From assembly GCF_006539885.1 (NCBI RefSeq), contig NZ_BJNW01000004.1:97850-161849 (forward strand): a stretch of 64,000 nt of DNA, given 5' to 3'. The stretch's first letter is position 1. Each line of letters starts with the position of its first letter. This stretch comes from Kocuria varians (GTDB taxonomy: Bacteria > Actinomycetota > Actinomycetes > Actinomycetales > Micrococcaceae). The position numbers were made by a program, and so were the translations under genes. Of this stretch, positions 18,994-30,608 are shown one piece after another. The notes under the pieces were generated by a model. It had not been told where the DNA came from. It made no database searches and saw nothing but the letters and a program-made list of their open reading frames with translations.

Positions 18994-19446
18994 ATGAGAA
19001 TTGTGCTGCAGGTGGTGACCGGGGCCGCAGTGACGGTCGAGGACCGGACCGTGGGGAGCATCGACGGGCCCGGGCTCGCGCTGCTCGTGGGGATCACCCA
19101 CTCCGACACCGTGGAGACCGCCCAGAAGCTTGCCGCAAAGATCGCGGGGCTGCGGGTGCTGCCGGGGGAGACGTCGTGCGAGTCGCGGGGCGCCCCGGTG
19201 CTCGCCGTCAGCCAGTTCACGCTCTACGGGGACGTGCGGAAGGGCCGGCGGCCGTCGTGGTCCGCCGCCGCACCGGGGCCGGTGAGCGAGCCGCTGTTCG
19301 ACGCGTTCGTCGCCGCACTGGGTGAGCGCGGGCTCACCGTGGCCACGGGCGAGTTCGGCGCGCACATGGAGGTATCGCTGGTCAACGACGGGCCCATGAC
19401 CCTCGTGCTGGACAGCGACGAGCTGGAGCGGCCGCGCCGTCCGTGA
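18994..19446 (+). CDS. dtd: D-aminoacyl-tRNA deacylase
   Basis: Dtd removes D-amino acids (and Gly from tRNA-Ala) from mischarged tRNAs, a proofreading step that fits beside the synthetase genes. The 150-residue protein contains the two family signatures: SQFTLYGD (near residue 72), carrying the active-site-proximal segment, and VNDGPMTLVLDS (near residue 130), the NxGPVT-type motif. ATG 18994 (MRIVLQVVTGA) is chosen over an upstream in-frame start because it matches the family's normal N-terminus. It lies 60 nt downstream of the MFS gene. Confidence 0.93.
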   Translation: MRIVLQVVTGAAVTVEDRTVGSIDGPGLALLVGITHSDTVETAQKLAAKIAGLRVLPGETSCESRGAPVLAVSQFTLYGDVRKGRRPSWSAAAPGPVSEPLFDAFVAALGERGLTVATGEFGAHMEVSLVNDGPMTLVLDSDELERPRRP

Positions 19447-19487
19447 CCCGCGGGCGGCCGGTGCGTGTGCGTGTCCGAGGCGCCGCG

Positions 19488-19493
19488 TAGGGT
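19488..19493 (+). promoter_or_regulatory. Candidate -10 box giving a leaderless rarA transcript
   Basis: TAGGGT ends 6 nt before the rarA GTG at 19500, the distance expected when transcription starts at the first base of the start codon. No Shine-Dalgarno precedes the GTG, which also suits a leaderless mRNA. Confidence 0.45.
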
Positions 19494-19499
19494 CGTGCC

Positions 19500-20996
19500 G
19501 TGAGTGACTCGCTGTTCGACCTCCCTGACCCCGCGCACGGTGCCGGTGCCGCCACTGAGCCCGTCGCGGACGGCAGCGGCCGTCGCGGTCGCTCCCGAGC
19601 GCCCCTCGCCGTGCGGATGCGACCCCGCACCCTCGACCAGGTGGTGGGCCAGAAGCACCTGCTGCGCACGGGCTCCCCGCTGCGCGCCCTGGTGACGGGC
19701 CTGACCGGTCCCGCGGCGCCGTCGTCGGTGATCCTGTGGGGCCCGCCCGGCACGGGCAAGACGACCATCGCCCACGTGATCGCGCGCGGGCACGACACCA
19801 CGTTCGTGGAGCTCTCCGCGGTGACCGCCGGGGTCAAGGACGTCCGGCGCGTCATGGACGAGGCCCTGACCGCGCGGGACTTGCACGGCCGCACCACGGT
19901 GCTCTTCCTGGACGAGATCCACCGCTTCACCAAGGCCCAGCAGGACGCGCTGCTGCCCGGTGTGGAGAACGGGTGGGTGATCCTGGTGGCGGCGACCACC
20001 GAGAACCCGTCCTTCTCCGTGATCTCCCCGCTGCTCTCGCGGTCGCTGCTGCTCACGCTGCAGCCGCTCGAGCGCGAGGATATCGGCGAGCTGCTCGACC
20101 GCGCCGTCGTGGATCCCCGCGGCCTCGACGCCGCCATCCGGCTCGCCCCGGAGGCCCGCGAGCACCTGCTGGACGTGGCCGGGGGCGACGCGCGCAAGGC
20201 CCTGACCTCGCTCGAGGCCGCGGCGGGGGTGGCACTCTCGCACGGCGGCAGCGACGGCAACGGCGAGGACGCCGACGAACGCGCCGGGGAGCACGACGCC
20301 GGGGACGCCGACAGCAAGGCCGACGCCACGTCGTCGGCCGCCGGCCCGCCCACCGTGACCCTCGCGGACGCCGAGGAGGCGGTCAACCGTGCCGCGGTGC
20401 GCTACGACAGGAACGGTGACCAGCACTACGACGTGGTCAGCGCGTTCATCAAGTCCATCCGCGGCTCGGACGTGGACGCGGCAGTGCACTACCTGGCGCG
20501 CATGATCGAGGCGGGGGAGGACCCGCGGTTCATCGCCCGCCGGCTCATCATCTCCGCCTCGGAGGACATCGGCATGGCGGATCCCACGGCGCTGCAGACG
20601 GCGATCGCCGCGGCGCAGGCGGTGCAGCTGATCGGCATGCCGGAGGGCAGGATCCCGCTCGCGCAGGCGGTCGTGCACCTGGCCACCGCTCCGAAATCCA
20701 ACGCCTCCTACATGGCTCTGAACCGGGCGATCGCGGACGTCCGCGCCGGGGGAGCGGGTCCCGTGCCACCGCACCTGCGCGACGCCCACTACCCGGGGGC
20801 CGCGGAGCTGGGCCACGGCAAGCACTACGTCTACGCCCACGACACACCGCACGCCGTGGCCACGCAGCAGTACCCGCCGGACGAGCTCGTGGGACGCGAC
20901 TACTACCGGCCCACGCAGTTCGGCCACGAGAAGAACGTGGCCAAGCGCCTCGAGATCCTGCGCTCCATGGTGCGCGGGACCGGCGAACAGGCGTGA
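19500..20996 (+). CDS. rarA: RarA/MgsA-type replication-associated recombination ATPase
   Basis: RarA is an AAA+ clamp-loader-like ATPase acting at stalled replication forks. Seen: [19 protein letters not shown] N-terminus, Walker [12 protein letters not shown] (near residue 81), Walker [10 protein letters not shown] (near 137), sensor [19 protein letters not shown], and the C-terminal tetramerisation region ([46 protein letters not shown]). At 498 residues it exceeds the usual 430-460. A ~45-residue Asp/Ala/Gly-rich insertion at about residues 245-290 accounts for this. It starts with GTG right after a -10-like box, with no leader. Confidence 0.93.
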   Translation: MSDSLFDLPDPAHGAGAATEPVADGSGRRGRSRAPLAVRMRPRTLDQVVGQKHLLRTGSPLRALVTGLTGPAAPSSVILWGPPGTGKTTIAHVIARGHDTTFVELSAVTAGVKDVRRVMDEALTARDLHGRTTVLFLDEIHRFTKAQQDALLPGVENGWVILVAATTENPSFSVISPLLSRSLLLTLQPLEREDIGELLDRAVVDPRGLDAAIRLAPEAREHLLDVAGGDARKALTSLEAAAGVALSHGGSDGNGEDADERAGEHDAGDADSKADATSSAAGPPTVTLADAEEAVNRAAVRYDRNGDQHYDVVSAFIKSIRGSDVDAAVHYLARMIEAGEDPRFIARRLIISASEDIGMADPTALQTAIAAAQAVQLIGMPEGRIPLAQAVVHLATAPKSNASYMALNRAIADVRAGGAGPVPPHLRDAHYPGAAELGHGKHYVYAHDTPHAVATQQYPPDELVGRDYYRPTQFGHEKNVAKRLEILRSMVRGTGEQA

Positions 20997-21018
20997 TCCA
21001 CCGGACGCCGTTCCGTGA

Positions 21019-21093
21019 TTGTTCCGGGTGCGCACCCCGGGGTGTCCCACAGCACTGCCTCCGCCGACTATCGTGGGATATGACCCGGAACAA
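21019..21093. promoter_or_regulatory. Inverted repeat pair flanking the glpD promoter
   Basis: TTGTTCCGGGT (21019-21029) and its perfect inverse ACCCGGAACAA (21083-21093) flank TATCGT (21069-21074), a TANNNT-type -10. The upstream arm sits near -60 and the downstream arm just after the expected transcription start. A further palindrome GGGTGCGCACCC lies at 21027-21038. The spacing suggests operators for a repressor of the glycerol operon rather than a terminator. Confidence 0.5.
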
Positions 21094-21129
21094 CCACCGG
21101 CTACCCGCCGGTAGGCAGGAGTGGCAACC

Positions 21130-22860
21130 ATGCCTCTGACCTCTCTGAACGCCCAGCAGCGCAGCAACGACCTCCAGGCCATGGCGGATCACCCCGTGGA
21201 CGTCCTGGTCATCGGCGGCGGCATCACCGGCGCGGGGATCGCGCTGGACGCCGCCACCCGCGGCCTCTCCACCGCGATCATTGACGCGCAGGACTGGGCG
21301 GAGGGCACCTCCTCGCGCTCGTCCAAGCTGGTCCACGGCGGCCTGCGCTACCTGATGCAGCTGAACTTCGCCCTCGTGGCGGAGGCGCTGAAGGAACGCG
21401 ACCTGCTCATGCACCGGCTCGCCCCGCACCTGGTGAAGCCCATCCAGTTCATGTACCCCCTGACCCACAAGGGGTGGGAGCGACCCTTCGTGGCCACGGG
21501 CATCGGCATGTACGACACGCTGGCGCACGTGGGGGCCAAGGCCGAGTCCCTGCCCATCCAGCGCCACCTCAGCGCCGCGGGCGTGCGCAGGACCTTCCCG
21601 GCCATGCGCGACGACGCCGCCGTGGGGGCCATCGCCTACTGGGACGGCCGCGTGGACGACGCCCGCCTGACCCTTGACCTCGTGCGCACCGCGCAGCGCT
21701 ACGGGGCGCTCGCCGCCAACCGTGCCGCGGCCCGCAACCTCATCCGTGACGACTCCGGCCGTGTGGTGGGAGCCCACATCGAGGACCTCACCACGGGGGA
21801 GACCCGTGAGGTGCGCGCCAAGGTCGTGATCTCCGCCGCCGGCGTGTGGACCGAGCCCGTCCAGGACCTCGCCGAGTCCGAGACCGGGTTGAAGGTGCTG
21901 GCGTCCAAGGGCATCCACATCGTGGTCCCCAAGGAGCGCCTGGACGGCTCCACCGGCATCATCCTGCAGACGGAGAAGTCCGTGCTGTTCATCATCCCCT
22001 GGGACAACTACTGGGTCATCGGCACCACCGACACCCCGTACGAACGGGACCTCGCGACCCCCACGGCCACCCGCTCGGACGTCGAGTACGTCCTCGAGCA
22101 CGCCAACAAGATCCTGCGCGACCCGCTGACGATGGACGACGTCATCGGCACCTGGGCGGGTCTGCGCCCGCTCGTGCAGCCGGGCACGAAGGGCGAGACC
22201 ACCCCGTCCACCAAGATCTCCCGTGAGCACTCCGTGGTGGAGGCCGCGCCCGGCCTGTTTACCATCGCCGGCGGCAAGCTCACCACCTACCGGGTGATGG
22301 GCAAGGATGCGGTGGACGCCGCCTTCGGCAAGAAGTTCGCCAAGGAGAACCCGTCCATCACCGAGCACGTGGCCCTGCTGGGTGCCCAGGGCTGGTCCGG
22401 ACTGATGAACCAGTCCGAGCACCTGGCCGCGCGCACCGGCATCGAGCAGGTGGTGATCGAGCGCCTGCTGAACCGCTACGGGGACGAGACCCTGGAGATG
22501 CTCGACACCGTGGCGGACCAGCCCGAGCTGGGCGAGCCGGTGCCGGGCGCGGAGCAGTACCTCAAGATCGAGATCCAGCGCGCCGCGACCCACGAGGGTG
22601 CCCTGGACCTCGAGGACGTGATGTGCCGCCGCACCCACCTGAACTACGAGCAGCGTGCCGGCGGACTCGGTGCCGCCCCGGAGATCGCGCGGATCATGGG
22701 CGACGTCCTCGGCTGGGACGAGGCCGAGCGCACGCGTCAGGTGGAGCTCTACGAAGCGATGCGCCGCGCCGAGCAGGCGGCCCTCGAGGAGGACGACGAG
22801 GACACCGCGCAGAAGCTGCGCGAGGGCGCCGGCAACCCGTACCCGCAGCAGCGGGGCTGA
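21130..22860 (+). CDS. glpD: Glycerol-3-phosphate dehydrogenase (FAD, respiratory)
   Basis: GlpD oxidises glycerol-3-phosphate to dihydroxyacetone phosphate at the membrane and passes electrons to quinone. The FAD-binding Rossmann motif VLVIGGGITGAGIALDAATR is near residues 24-43, followed by GTSSRSSKLVHGGLRYL (near 58), the family's substrate-region motif, and TIAGGKLTTYRVMGKDAVD (near 378). ATG 21130 is chosen over the GTG 21121 because AGGAG at 21115-21119 is correctly spaced only from the ATG. First gene of the glpD-glpF-glpK operon. A short charged tail ends the protein. Confidence 0.94.
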   Translation: MPLTSLNAQQRSNDLQAMADHPVDVLVIGGGITGAGIALDAATRGLSTAIIDAQDWAEGTSSRSSKLVHGGLRYLMQLNFALVAEALKERDLLMHRLAPHLVKPIQFMYPLTHKGWERPFVATGIGMYDTLAHVGAKAESLPIQRHLSAAGVRRTFPAMRDDAAVGAIAYWDGRVDDARLTLDLVRTAQRYGALAANRAAARNLIRDDSGRVVGAHIEDLTTGETREVRAKVVISAAGVWTEPVQDLAESETGLKVLASKGIHIVVPKERLDGSTGIILQTEKSVLFIIPWDNYWVIGTTDTPYERDLATPTATRSDVEYVLEHANKILRDPLTMDDVIGTWAGLRPLVQPGTKGETTPSTKISREHSVVEAAPGLFTIAGGKLTTYRVMGKDAVDAAFGKKFAKENPSITEHVALLGAQGWSGLMNQSEHLAARTGIEQVVIERLLNRYGDETLEMLDTVADQPELGEPVPGAEQYLKIEIQRAATHEGALDLEDVMCRRTHLNYEQRAGGLGAAPEIARIMGDVLGWDEAERTRQVELYEAMRRAEQAALEEDDEDTAQKLREGAGNPYPQQRG

Positions 22861-22924
22861 CTCAGGTCTCGGGCCCGGGCGTCTCCCGGGCACCCGAACG
22901 CCCGAACACCCAATGGAGGGTGCA

Positions 22925-23674
22925 GTGAATGAAGTAACCGAGGTGGCCCTGTCCACCGTGTTCATGTCGGAGGCGTTCGGCACGGCCGTGCTGGTGCTCC
23001 TGGGCTGCGGGGTGGTGGCCAACGTGGTGCTGCCCCGCACCAAGGGCAACGGCGCGGACTGGCTGCTGATCAGCTTCGGCTGGGGCCTGGCCGTCTTCTC
23101 GGGCGTCTACGTGGCCCACGCGTCGGGGGCACACCTGAACCCGGCCGTGACCATCGGCATGCTCGCCCAGGGCAAGGCCGAGTACGCGGATGGTGTCGCC
23201 ATCAGTCCCTCGAGCACCGTGGTGTACCTCGTGGCCCAGTTCCTGGGAGGATTCGTGGGCGCCCTCGTGTGCTGGCTCGCGTACAAGAAGCACTTCGACG
23301 CCGCCGGCCAGGACGGCCTCTCGACCCTCAGCGTCTTCTCCACCGGGCCCGAGATCCGCAGCTACGGCTGGAACTTCGTGACCGAGGTCATCGCCACGTT
23401 CGTGCTCGTGTACGTGATCCTCGTCTTCGGCGAGACTCCCAGCCAGCTCGGCCCGCTCGCGGTGGCCATGCTCGTCGTCGCCATCGGAGCCAGCCTGGGC
23501 GGCCCCACCGGCTACGCGATCAACCCCGCCCGTGACCTCAGCCCGCGCATCGCGCACGCGCTGCTGCCCATCCCCAACAAGCAGTCCAGCGACTGGTCCT
23601 ACAGCTGGGTCCCGGTCCTCGGCCCGCTCGTGGGCGGTGCGCTCGCGGGCGTGGCCGCCCTCGTGGTCGGCTGA
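22925..23674 (+). CDS. glpF: Glycerol facilitator / aquaglyceroporin
   Basis: GlpF lets glycerol diffuse across the membrane. The 249-residue MIP-family protein has six hydrophobic helices and the two pore-lining NPA boxes, [10 protein letters not shown] (near residue 76) and [12 protein letters not shown] (near 202). The Asp after NPAR is typical of glycerol-conducting members. The GTG at 22925 follows GGAGGG and is preferred over long upstream open frame. It lies between glpD and glpK, so transport, phosphorylation and oxidation of glycerol are encoded together. Confidence 0.93.
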   Translation: MNEVTEVALSTVFMSEAFGTAVLVLLGCGVVANVVLPRTKGNGADWLLISFGWGLAVFSGVYVAHASGAHLNPAVTIGMLAQGKAEYADGVAISPSSTVVYLVAQFLGGFVGALVCWLAYKKHFDAAGQDGLSTLSVFSTGPEIRSYGWNFVTEVIATFVLVYVILVFGETPSQLGPLAVAMLVVAIGASLGGPTGYAINPARDLSPRIAHALLPIPNKQSSDWSYSWVPVLGPLVGGALAGVAALVVG

Positions 23675-23721
23675 ACCACATCCATCCCGGCAGCAGCACA
23701 CTTTTGACGAAGGAGTCAGAC

Positions 23722-25242
23722 ATGGCAGAACCCCAGCACGTGATGGCGATCGACCAGGGCACCACGAGTACCCGCGCCATCGTCTTCGACCACAAGGGCA
23801 CCATCGTGGGCGTGGGACAGTACGAGCACGAGCAGATCTTCCCCCGCGCGGGGTGGGTCGAGCACGATGCCCAGGAGATCTGGCGCAACACGCGCCGCTG
23901 CGTCGCGGACGCCCTGGCGGAGACCGAGCTCACCAAGGACGATCTCGCCGCCGTGGGCATCACCAACCAGCGCGAGACCACCGTCGTGTGGGACAAGAAC
24001 ACGGGCGAGCCCGTCTACAACGCCATCGTGTGGCAGGACACCCGCACGCAGGACATCGTGGACGAGTTCGCGAAGGACGGCGGGGACGAGAAGTTCCGCA
24101 ACCTCACCGGCCTGCCGCTCGCGAGCTACTTCGCCGGGCCCAAGGTCAAGTGGATCCTCGACAACGTGGAGGGTGCCCGTGAGCGCGCGGAGGCCGGCGA
24201 CCTGCTCTTCGGCACCACCGACAGCTGGCTCGTGTGGAACATGACCGGCGGCAGCGAGGACGGCGTGCACGTCACGGACGTGACCAATGCCTCGCGCACC
24301 CTGCTCATGAACATCGACACCCTCGACTGGAACGAGGAGCTGTGCGAGACCATGGGCATCCCCACCTCCATGCTCCCGGAGATCCGGTGCAGCAGCGAGG
24401 TCTACGGCAAGGGCCGTGCCCGCGGGTTCCTCAAGGGTGTGCCGATCGCCGGCATCCTGGGCGACCAGCAGGCGGCCATGTTCGGCCAGACCTGCTTCGA
24501 GCCCGGCATGGGCAAGAACACCTACGGCACCGGCAGCTTCCTGCTCATGAACGTGGGGGAGACCCCGGTGCGCTCCGAGCACGGTCTGATCACCACGGTC
24601 TGCTTCCAGATCGAGGGCCAGAAGCCGGTCTACGCGCTCGAGGGCTCCATCGCCGTCACGGGCTCGCTGGTGCAGTGGGTGCGCGACAACCTGGGGCTGA
24701 TCCAGGACGCCAAGGAGATCGAGCCCCTGGCGCGCGCGGTCGAGGACAACGGCGGTGCGTACTTCGTGCCGGCCTTCTCCGGTCTGTTCGCACCCCACTG
24801 GCGCCCGGACGCGCGCGGTGCGCTCGTGGGCCTCACGCGCTACGTGCGCAAGGAGCACATCGCCCGCGCGGTGCTGGAGGCCACGGCGTTCCAGTCCCGC
24901 GAGGTCGTGGGGGCCATGAACAAGGACTCCCAGCAGGACCTCACGGAGCTGCGCGTGGACGGCGGCATGACGGCTAACGAGCTGCTCATGCAGTTCCAGG
25001 CGGACCAGCTGGACGTTCCCGTCATCCGTCCGGAGGTCACCGAGACGACCGCCCTGGGTGCCGCCTACGCGGCCGGGCTCGCCGTCGGCTTCTGGGCGGA
25101 CCTGGACGAGATCACCGCGAACTGGGCCGAGGACAAGCGCTGGGAGCCGGCGGGTGACCGCGAGTACGAGGACAAGCTGTTCCGCAACTGGTCCAAGGCT
25201 GTGACCAAGTCCCTGGACTGGGTGGACCAGGACGTCGACTGA
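23722..25242 (+). CDS. glpK: Glycerol kinase
   Basis: GlpK phosphorylates glycerol to glycerol-3-phosphate with ATP. The FGGY-family signatures are clear: [18 protein letters not shown] at the N-terminus, [17 protein letters not shown] near residue 82, the second-domain motif [12 protein letters not shown] near residue 268, and [19 protein letters not shown] near residue 412. It is 506 residues long. ATG 23722 follows AAGGAG at ideal distance (an in-frame TTG at 23704 was not chosen). Last gene of the glp operon. The -10 box for rpsD begins a few bases after its stop. Confidence 0.96.
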   Translation: MAEPQHVMAIDQGTTSTRAIVFDHKGTIVGVGQYEHEQIFPRAGWVEHDAQEIWRNTRRCVADALAETELTKDDLAAVGITNQRETTVVWDKNTGEPVYNAIVWQDTRTQDIVDEFAKDGGDEKFRNLTGLPLASYFAGPKVKWILDNVEGARERAEAGDLLFGTTDSWLVWNMTGGSEDGVHVTDVTNASRTLLMNIDTLDWNEELCETMGIPTSMLPEIRCSSEVYGKGRARGFLKGVPIAGILGDQQAAMFGQTCFEPGMGKNTYGTGSFLLMNVGETPVRSEHGLITTVCFQIEGQKPVYALEGSIAVTGSLVQWVRDNLGLIQDAKEIEPLARAVEDNGGAYFVPAFSGLFAPHWRPDARGALVGLTRYVRKEHIARAVLEATAFQSREVVGAMNKDSQQDLTELRVDGGMTANELLMQFQADQLDVPVIRPEVTETTALGAAYAAGLAVGFWADLDEITANWAEDKRWEPAGDREYEDKLFRNWSKAVTKSLDWVDQDVD

Positions 25243-25248
25243 CTCCGC

Positions 25249-25254
25249 TATAGT
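25249..25254 (+). promoter_or_regulatory. Candidate -10 box for rpsD
   Basis: TATAGT is the best TANNNT match between glpK and rpsD. It would give a leader of about 200 nt, long for a ribosomal protein gene. Confidence 0.5.
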
Positions 25255-25285
25255 GGACCGTTGGCTGGCACGTGTGCTGCCGTCT

Positions 25286-25318
25286 GCCCGCGCCCGGTGA
25301 ACCCTCACCGGCACGGGC
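25286..25318 (+). promoter_or_regulatory. Leader hairpin of the rpsD transcript
   Basis: CCGGTGA (25294-25300) pairs with TCACCGG (25305-25311), and GCCCG (25286-25290) with CGGGC (25314-25318). Ribosomal protein S4 is known to repress its own translation by binding mRNA leaders in other bacteria. Whether this leader does so is inference. Confidence 0.35.
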
Positions 25319-25461
25319 GGCCACGCGCACGCTAGGTCCGTCGGATTGCGGCTGATCCGCACCTCTCCCGTGGGAACCGATTTCCGCGCCGGAGGCCAGT
25401 ACCACCCAGAACGGAACGCGGGCCCCGCCCGTACGCCGTCGAACCGCATGAAAGGCATTAC

Positions 25462-26103
25462 GTGTCCAACAGCTCCAACAGTGTTCGTGCGCGCCGTCAG
25501 GTGCGCAAGTCTCGTGCCCTCGGCATCGCCCTGACGCCCAAGGCCGAGAAGTACTTCGAGCGCCGCCCGTACGCTCCCGGTGAGCACGGCCGTGCCCGCC
25601 GCAAGCAGGACTCGGACTACAAGGTCCGTCTGACCGAGAAGCAGCGGCTGCGCGCGCAGTACAACATCCGCGAGAAGCAGATGCACCGCGCCTACGTCGA
25701 GGCCAAGCGCGTCGAGGGCCAGACCGGTGAGAACCTCATCGCTCTGCTCGAGACCCGTCTGGACGCCCTGGTCCTGCGTGCGGGCTTCGTCCGCACCATG
25801 GCCGCCGCGCGTCAGGCCGTCGTCCACCGCCACATCATGGTGGACGGCCAGCGCGTGGACCGTCCCTCGTTCCGCGTGCGCCCGGGCCAGATGGTCCACG
25901 TGCACCCGCGCTCCGAGAAGATGGTGCCGTTCCAGATCGCCGCGACCGGCGCGAACCAGGATGTCCTGCCGGACACCCCGCCGTACCTGGACGTGACGAT
26001 CGACCGTCTGCAGGCCACGCTCACGCGCAAGCCCAAGCGCTCCGAGGTCCCCGTGACCTGCGAGGAGCAGCTCGTGGTCGAGTACTACGCCCGGATGGCC
26101 TGA
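25462..26103 (+). CDS. rpsD: 30S ribosomal protein S4
   Basis: S4 is a primary 16S rRNA-binding protein that starts assembly of the small subunit body. The 213-residue protein has YFERRPYAPGEHGRARRKQD in the N-terminal domain and the S4 RNA-binding domain (LETRLDALVLRAGFVRTMAA, HRHIMVDGQRVDRPSFRVRP). The N-terminus lacks the four-cysteine zinc site, as in other C-minus S4 proteins. It is encoded alone, away from the main ribosomal operons, with its own promoter, a structured leader and a strong terminator. GTG start with an AAAGGC-type Shine-Dalgarno. Confidence 0.96.
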   Translation: MSNSSNSVRARRQVRKSRALGIALTPKAEKYFERRPYAPGEHGRARRKQDSDYKVRLTEKQRLRAQYNIREKQMHRAYVEAKRVEGQTGENLIALLETRLDALVLRAGFVRTMAAARQAVVHRHIMVDGQRVDRPSFRVRPGQMVHVHPRSEKMVPFQIAATGANQDVLPDTPPYLDVTIDRLQATLTRKPKRSEVPVTCEEQLVVEYYARMA

Positions 26104-26142
26104 CCGTCCGTGTACCCCGCCGCCTCCCACGGAGGTGGCACT

Positions 26143-26176
26143 GGAACAGCCCGCGGCCCCGGTCGCGGGCTGTTCC
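26143..26176 (+). terminator. rpsD terminator hairpin
   Basis: A perfect 13-bp stem (26143-26155 with 26164-26176) with an 8-nt loop, 40 nt after the rpsD stop. No long U-run follows. Confidence 0.75.
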
Positions 26177-26217
26177 GCATCCTGGCCCGGCTGCGCCGTT
26201 CGCCCCGGGTTGTTGGG

Positions 26218-26223
26218 TAGAGT
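26218..26223 (+). promoter_or_regulatory. Candidate -10 box for the DUF948-alaS-ruvX operon
   Basis: TAGAGT fits the TANNNT pattern and follows the rpsD terminator. It is about 70 nt before the first gene of the run at 26294. Confidence 0.4.
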
Positions 26224-26293
26224 TGCCAGTCGGTCGGCGTTGCACGCCGCACCGAGAACATTGACCTCGCTCGTACGGAAGAAGTGATCCCCC

Positions 26294-26872
26294 ATGGACG
26301 GTGGCGACATCGCCGGACTGATCGCCGCGTTCGTCTTCGCGGTGCTGGTGGGCCTGCTGGCGCTGCCCATCGTGAAGCTCGGCAGGGTCTTCGACGAGCT
26401 GCGGCTGACCATCCGCTCCGTCAACGACGGCACCACGCCGTTGATCGACGAGGTCACCCGCACCGTGTCCACCACGAACACGCAGCTGGAGAAGGTGGAC
26501 GGGATCACGTCCAACGTCTCGGACGCCTCCGCGAACGTCTCCGCGCTGTCCTCGCTCGTGGCCTCCACCGTGGGACAGCCCCTCATCAAGGTGGCCGCGT
26601 TCTCGCACGGTCTTCGCCGCGCCTTCACGCCCGCCACGGGCCCGACGCCGGGTGGTCAGGGCACTGCCCCGTCCGCCGGCTCCGCCGCCGGCGCGGGCCC
26701 TGCGACCGGCCCGACGTCCGCCGCGAGCACCGCGTACGGTTCCCAGCAGGCGGGGACTCCCGGAGCTGCGCGTTCCGCCGGAGCAGATCCGCGGCCGAGC
26801 ACCGCCCGCGGAACCGGTGGCACCGAGGACCCCTGGACGGACTCCGACCGCCCCACGGAACCCAGGGGCTGA
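26294..26872 (+). CDS. DUF948 membrane-anchored protein
   Basis: This 192-residue protein has one N-terminal membrane helix (IAGLIAAFVFAVLVGLLALPIV, ~residues 6-27), then an amphipathic/coiled-coil region rich in Thr, Ser and Val (LRLTIRSVNDGTTPLIDEVT; repeated hydrophobic spacing through ~residue 95), and a disordered Gly/Ala/Ser-rich tail after residue 110. This is the DUF948 pattern. Function is not established. In actinobacteria the gene commonly precedes alaS, as here, together with the next small gene, so a shared transcript is likely. The ATG is 70 nt after a TAGAGT box and preceded by GGAAGAAG. Confidence 0.8.
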   Translation: MDGGDIAGLIAAFVFAVLVGLLALPIVKLGRVFDELRLTIRSVNDGTTPLIDEVTRTVSTTNTQLEKVDGITSNVSDASANVSALSSLVASTVGQPLIKVAAFSHGLRRAFTPATGPTPGGQGTAPSAGSAAGAGPATGPTSAASTAYGSQQAGTPGAARSAGADPRPSTARGTGGTEDPWTDSDRPTEPRG

Positions 26873-26875
26873 CGC

Positions 26876-27343
26876 ATGGGAGTCTGGTCCAAACTCGCCC
26901 TGCTCGCCGCCGGTGCCCTCGCCGGCGGGGTGGCCACCCGTGTCGCGTCCGACCCCGCCGCCCGTGAGGCCGTGGGGCGTCGGCTCACCCACCCGGAGGT
27001 GGCACCCGCACCGGGGGAGGGCGCCGTCGTGAACCGCGGCCCCCGCGGCGTCGAGCGCCGGGAGGCGTCCGGACCCCTCGACGTCGTGCGCGCCGGGGTC
27101 CGCCGCCTGCAGCTGTTCACGGCCCGCGTGCGCGCGGGCATGGACGAGCGGGAATCCGAGCTGCGCGAACAGTTCGGCGTGCGCGCCCCCGTGGACCACA
27201 CCGCGAACCATCCCGGCGAGCAGACGGCGGCCCCCGCGGCGTCGCCGTGGCCCGCCGTCGCACACCACGAGCCCGTGACGGACGCGACGTCCGCGCGGGA
27301 GCGCATCATCGACCATGACCCTTCGGAAGGAAACGAGCGGTAA
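26876..27343 (+). CDS. Small membrane-anchored protein of unknown function upstream of alaS
   Basis: A 155-residue protein with a short hydrophobic N-terminal segment (WSKLALLAAGALAGGVATRV, residues 4-23), then a charged region including VRAGVRRLQLFTARVRAGMD, probably a helix, and a loosely conserved C-terminus. It has no catalytic motif I recognise. The ATG lies 3 nt after the DUF948 stop and its stop is immediately followed by the alaS ATG, so it is embedded in the operon. Comparable small proteins occupy this position in related genomes, but their role is unknown. Confidence 0.7.
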   Translation: MGVWSKLALLAAGALAGGVATRVASDPAAREAVGRRLTHPEVAPAPGEGAVVNRGPRGVERREASGPLDVVRAGVRRLQLFTARVRAGMDERESELREQFGVRAPVDHTANHPGEQTAAPAASPWPAVAHHEPVTDATSARERIIDHDPSEGNER

Positions 27344-30030
<2,687 letters not shown>

Positions 30031-30031
<1 letters not shown>

Positions 30032-30528
30032 TGCCGGAGGGGTTCGAGCGCGGCGTGCGCATGGGCGTGGACGTGGGCCAGGTCAGGGTGGGCATCGCCC
30101 TGACCGACCCCGACTGCGTCCTCGCCACGCCGCACCAGACCCTGCAGCGTGACACCAACCCCCGCAAGGCTTTCGATGTGAAGATCATCACCCGCCTGTG
30201 CGAGGAGCGGGACGTGGTCACCGTCTACGTAGGCCTGCCCCTGAGCCTCGGCGGCGCGGAGAACCGCTCCACCGCGATGGCGCGCGATTACGCCGCGGCG
30301 CTCGTTCGTCGGTTAGGCTCACGGGGGTGCACCACGGCGGTGCGCCTGGTGGACGAGCGCCTGTCCACGGTGGCCGGTCACCGGGCGCTGCTGGACTCCG
30401 GGGTCTCGCGGCGCCACCACATGGACAGGGTTGACCAGGCGGCGGCCGTGACGTTCCTGCAGACGGCCGTCGAGCAGGGGCTGCGCACCGGGACGGAACC
30501 AGGAGATCCCGTCCAGGGCCGACCCTGA
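30031..30528 (+). CDS. ruvX: YqgF/RuvX-family nuclease (Holliday-junction-resolvase-like, 16S rRNA 5' processing)
   Basis: RuvX/YqgF has an RNase-H fold. The E. coli member is linked to maturation of the 16S rRNA 5' end, and others have been studied as Holliday junction resolvases. The 165-residue protein has the first catalytic Asp in MGVDVGQVRVGIALTD, the VYVGLPLSLGG segment, VRLVDERLSTVAGHRALLDSGV with the acidic residue, and the final Asp in HHMDRVDQAAAVTFLQ. Its ATG overlaps the alaS stop, the usual alaS-ruvX-mltG order. Confidence 0.93.
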
Positions 30529-30532
30529 GCGC

Positions 30533-30538
30533 TATCGT
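30533..30538 (+). promoter_or_regulatory. Candidate -10 box for mltG
   Basis: TATCGT just after the ruvX stop, about 70 nt before the mltG GTG. The same hexamer is the -10 candidate of glpD. Confidence 0.35.
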
Positions 30539-30608
30539 GGTCGTCCGGGCTTGATCCGTCCGGAACGGCCCACCACCACACCACCAGAACGGCGGACGGA
30601 GACAATTC

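Noticed and set aside
20548..23049. Minus-strand open frame (833 codons) across rarA and glpD
   Set aside because: Spans two well-supported genes and a promoter region; low-complexity composition, no family features.
26143..26176. Small RNA gene at the rpsD 3' hairpin
   Set aside because: Position and stem shape fit a terminator; no separate promoter precedes it.
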